Origin: Desulfovibrio cuneatus DSM 11391
Lineage (GTDB): Bacteria; Desulfobacterota; Desulfovibrionia; Desulfovibrionales; Desulfovibrionaceae
Length of the DNA stretch: 64,000 bases
Assembly (NCBI RefSeq): GCF_000430005.1
Contig: NZ_AUCY01000015.1
Coordinates: 1 to 64,000 of the forward strand
Direction: 5' to 3'
Within the stretch, counting starts at the first letter, position 1; the number at the start of each line of letters is the position of its first letter. Below the pieces are notes generated by a model. That model worked only from the letters and a program-made list of their open reading frames with translations, searched no databases and was not told where the DNA came from. The position numbers and the translations under genes are program-made. Shown here piece by piece: positions 62,012 to 64,000 of the stretch.

Positions 62012-63376
62012 ATGAGCAGTTCTTTGACCCCGCGTGAAATTGTTGCCGAACTGGATAAATTTATCGTTGGGCAGACAGAAGCAAAACATATGGTGGCCGT
62101 TGCCGTGCGTAACCGTTGGCGCAGGCAGCGCCTGGAACCCGGCCTGCGCGACGAAGTTTCACCAAAAAATATTATTATGATGGGCCCCACAGGTGTGGGG
62201 AAAACCGAAATAGCTCGCCGCCTGGCCAAGTTGTGCGGCTCTCCATTTATTAAGGTGGAAGCCACAAAGTACACGGAAGTGGGCTATGTGGGGCGCGACG
62301 TGGAATCCATGATACGCGACCTCATGGAAATTGGCATTGCCCTTGTGCGGGAAGAAGAGCGTGCACGGGTAAAAGAAAATGCCGAAGCTGCGGCGGAAAA
62401 CCGCTTGCTGGACCTTTTGTTGCCTGCCTCCCACACGGCAGACTTTATGGCTTCAGCCGACGGCCAGCCCGTGCCCACAGGGGTGAACCATGAAACCACG
62501 CGGGAAAAACTGCGGGCCATGTGGCGTGCAGGCCGCCTTGACGGGAAAGAGGTGGAGCTGGAAGTGGAAGAAAGTGGTGGTGGTCAGGTGGATGTATTTG
62601 GCATGCCGGGCATGGAGCAAATGGGCTCTCAACTGAAAGACGCATTTGGCCGCATGTTTCCGGCACGTAAAAAACGCCGCATGTTCCCGGTGGATGAAGC
62701 CTATACCCTGCTTGTGCAGGAAGAAGCAGAGCGCCTTATTGACCATGACGCAGTAACCACCCTGGCAAAAGAACGTGTGGAGCAGACCGGTATTGTATTT
62801 ATCGACGAAATTGATAAGATTGCTATACCAAGCCAGAACGGGCGGGGCGGGGCCGATGTTTCCCGCGAGGGTGTGCAACGTGACCTTTTGCCCATTGTGG
62901 AAGGCAGTGCTGTTTCCACAAAGTATGGTATGGTGAATACCGACCATATTCTTTTTGTTGCTGCCGGGGCGTTTCATGTGAGCAAGCCTGCTGACCTTAT
63001 TCCCGAATTGCAAGGGCGTTTTCCCCTGCGGGTAGAGCTGACAGCCCTTGGCAAGGAAGAATTTTTGCGCATTCTGCAAGAACCGCATAATGCGCTTACC
63101 GTGCAGTATGCCGCCCTTATGGGCACAGAAGGAATAACCCTTTCCTTTGCCCCTGAAGCGTTGGAAGAAGTGGCAGCCTTTGCTGAGCAAACCAACCAGC
63201 AAACCGAGAATATTGGTGCCCGCCGCCTGTATACCATTATGGAAAAAATACTGGCGGAACTTTCCTTTGAAGCACCGGAACGGAGTGGGGAAACCATAGT
63301 TATTACACGGGAATGGGTGCGCAATGCCCTTGCAGAGGTGAGAGAAAACGCAGACCTTTCACGATTTATTCTGTAA
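62012..63376 (+). CDS. hslU: ATP-dependent protease ATPase subunit HslU
   Basis: A 454-aa AAA+ unfoldase that feeds the HslV peptidase. [20 protein letters not shown] is the family N-terminus. [13 protein letters not shown] is Walker [15 protein letters not shown] Walker B, and [12 protein letters not shown] the sensor-1/arginine-finger region. A long variable I-domain (residues about 110-240) is present. The C-terminal [17 protein letters not shown] has the typical -D-L-S-R-F-I-L end that docks on HslV. The ATG at 62012 follows GAGGTAGCT. Unlike most bacteria, no hslV sits directly upstream. Confidence 0.96.
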   Translation: MSSSLTPREIVAELDKFIVGQTEAKHMVAVAVRNRWRRQRLEPGLRDEVSPKNIIMMGPTGVGKTEIARRLAKLCGSPFIKVEATKYTEVGYVGRDVESMIRDLMEIGIALVREEERARVKENAEAAAENRLLDLLLPASHTADFMASADGQPVPTGVNHETTREKLRAMWRAGRLDGKEVELEVEESGGGQVDVFGMPGMEQMGSQLKDAFGRMFPARKKRRMFPVDEAYTLLVQEEAERLIDHDAVTTLAKERVEQTGIVFIDEIDKIAIPSQNGRGGADVSREGVQRDLLPIVEGSAVSTKYGMVNTDHILFVAAGAFHVSKPADLIPELQGRFPLRVELTALGKEEFLRILQEPHNALTVQYAALMGTEGITLSFAPEALEEVAAFAEQTNQQTENIGARRLYTIMEKILAELSFEAPERSGETIVITREWVRNALAEVRENADLSRFIL

Positions 63377-63483
63377 GCACACGGCTGGGCGCAGGTGGCT
63401 GCCCCCGGAAATATCTGGTTACGGTCATTGGGCTTTTCCTGCCCGGTGCAGGTGGTGGGCCATGTAACGGCAACGAGGCAATG

Positions 63484-64000
63484 ATGATTGACTTACTTGA
63501 AAAAGCGCATCCCAGCGGGCAAAAGCCTTACCAGGACGTTATGCCCAAGGTGCAAATTGAACCCAATTCACGTGTGCATGTTCGCATTAACCCTTCTGCG
63601 CAGAGTGCACGTTCGCTTCCTGGGGAATATTTGGGGGTAAGCCATTACGACTTTATCATGTTCAAGCTGCCTTCAGTGCCGGGGGTACGCAACCTTTTGT
63701 TGCCGCGCACCGTTGTGGAAGTACGCTACCTGAGTGATGGCTCTGTTCACAGCTTTCAAAGCGAAGTCATGTCTCACATCATTAAGCCAAGTTTGTTGGT
63801 TTTTCTTGAATACCCTGGGCGTATCAGCATTGTAGAAATGCGCACCCACAAGCGCACCACCTGTTCGCTGCCTGTCATGATAAGTTCGCGCCACGGCGAT
63901 ACCCATGGAATAATTGGCGACATCAGCCAGGGGGGCTGCCGTATAACATTTAACGTGCAGGGCAAGGCTGCCTTGCGCCAATTGTGCCCTGGTGAAAAAC
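63484..64000 (+). CDS. PilZ-domain protein, cut by the window end
   Basis: The first 172 codons of a YcgR-like cyclic di-GMP receptor. It begins MIDLLEKAHPSGQKPYQ at the ATG at 63484 (a second ATG at 63481 is also in frame; the GAGG signal fits 63484 better). Residues about 20-115 form the N-terminal YcgR_2-type beta domain. TRTHKR-type RTHKRTTCSLPV carries the RxxxR motif, followed by IIGDISQGGCRITF, the D-x-S-x-x-G motif. The last partial codon ends at 64000. It is the second PilZ protein in the window. Confidence 0.8.
   Translation, partial: MIDLLEKAHPSGQKPYQDVMPKVQIEPNSRVHVRINPSAQSARSLPGEYLGVSHYDFIMFKLPSVPGVRNLLLPRTVVEVRYLSDGSVHSFQSEVMSHIIKPSLLVFLEYPGRISIVEMRTHKRTTCSLPVMISSRHGDTHGIIGDISQGGCRITFNVQGKAALRQLCPGEK

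Noticed and set aside
1-64000. CRISPR array
   Set aside because: No regularly spaced direct repeats of 24-40 bases with unique spacers were seen; the only tandem repeat is the coding 42-bp repeat at 6561-6664.

Overview
The window looks like a chromosomal segment of a member of the Desulfovibrionaceae (Desulfovibrio/Bilophila-type sulfate or sulfite reducers). The evidence is a fused NfnAB-type transhydrogenase, a PxxKW cysteine-rich protein, a DHH-CBS-polyA-polymerase fusion, a tmRNA tag reading GNDYDYALAA, and many short PilZ, GGDEF and S24 regulatory genes. No species call can be made from sequence reading alone. By eye, bases 1 to about 18,000 are clearly richer in A+T than the rest. No search or composition calculation was run.

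Region 1 (1-18,250, all minus strand) is a surface-polysaccharide locus. It reads from about 18.1 kb leftward: GT2 glycosyltransferase, two GT-B glycosyltransferases, UDP-GlcNAc 2-epimerase (wecB), a pair of tiny SMR/ArnE-F-like membrane proteins, the ABC exporter Wzm/Wzt, three methyltransferases, a three-domain glycosyltransferase of 1,323 aa and a two-domain glycosyltransferase of 793 aa. Many genes overlap or lie within 30 bases. This is the layout of an ABC-transporter-dependent O-antigen or capsule system. It ends beside a broken phage/island integrase (18,430-18,546) just downstream of ssrA (tmRNA, 18,808-19,167). ssrA 3' ends are classical island insertion sites, so the locus is probably an acquired island or its remnant.

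Region 2 (19.2-29.4 kb, minus strand) is core and regulatory: an effector-binding (GyrI-like) protein, a 57-aa zinc-ribbon protein, an S24/LexA-like repressor, a lipoprotein coupled to mutS, a LapA-like protein, a HIT hydrolase, the DHH-CBS-nucleotidyltransferase fusion and a xerD-type recombinase.

Region 3 (29.6-45.2 kb, plus strand) carries folK, a YHS-like protein, an unknown protein, a second-type EF-G, ksgA, HU, rpsU, yqeY, mutS2, dnaG, rpoD and a chemoreceptor. rpsU...dnaG-rpoD is a macromolecular-synthesis operon interrupted by yqeY and mutS2. Its intergenic gaps hold a family of about 120-bp long-hairpin repeats with compensatory base changes.

Region 4 (45.5-59 kb, minus strand) carries an HU/IHF-like protein, a FlhG/MinD-like ATPase, a diguanylate cyclase, prfB with its programmed frameshift, lnt, a CorC-like CBS protein, a PilZ protein, mnmG, a four-palindrome REP-like cluster, an M20 peptidase, a PxxKW protein and glmS. 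Region 5 (59.4-64 kb, plus strand) carries the fused Nfn protein, hslU (no hslV beside it) and a PilZ protein cut by the window end.

No wholly new multi-gene system (defence island, CRISPR array or biosynthetic cluster of unknown type) could be supported. The most unusual signals are the long-hairpin repeat family, a palindrome shared upstream of lapA and yqeY, the ssrA-linked glycan island, and the giant fused glycosyltransferase sharing a C-terminal signature with the neighbouring methyltransferase.
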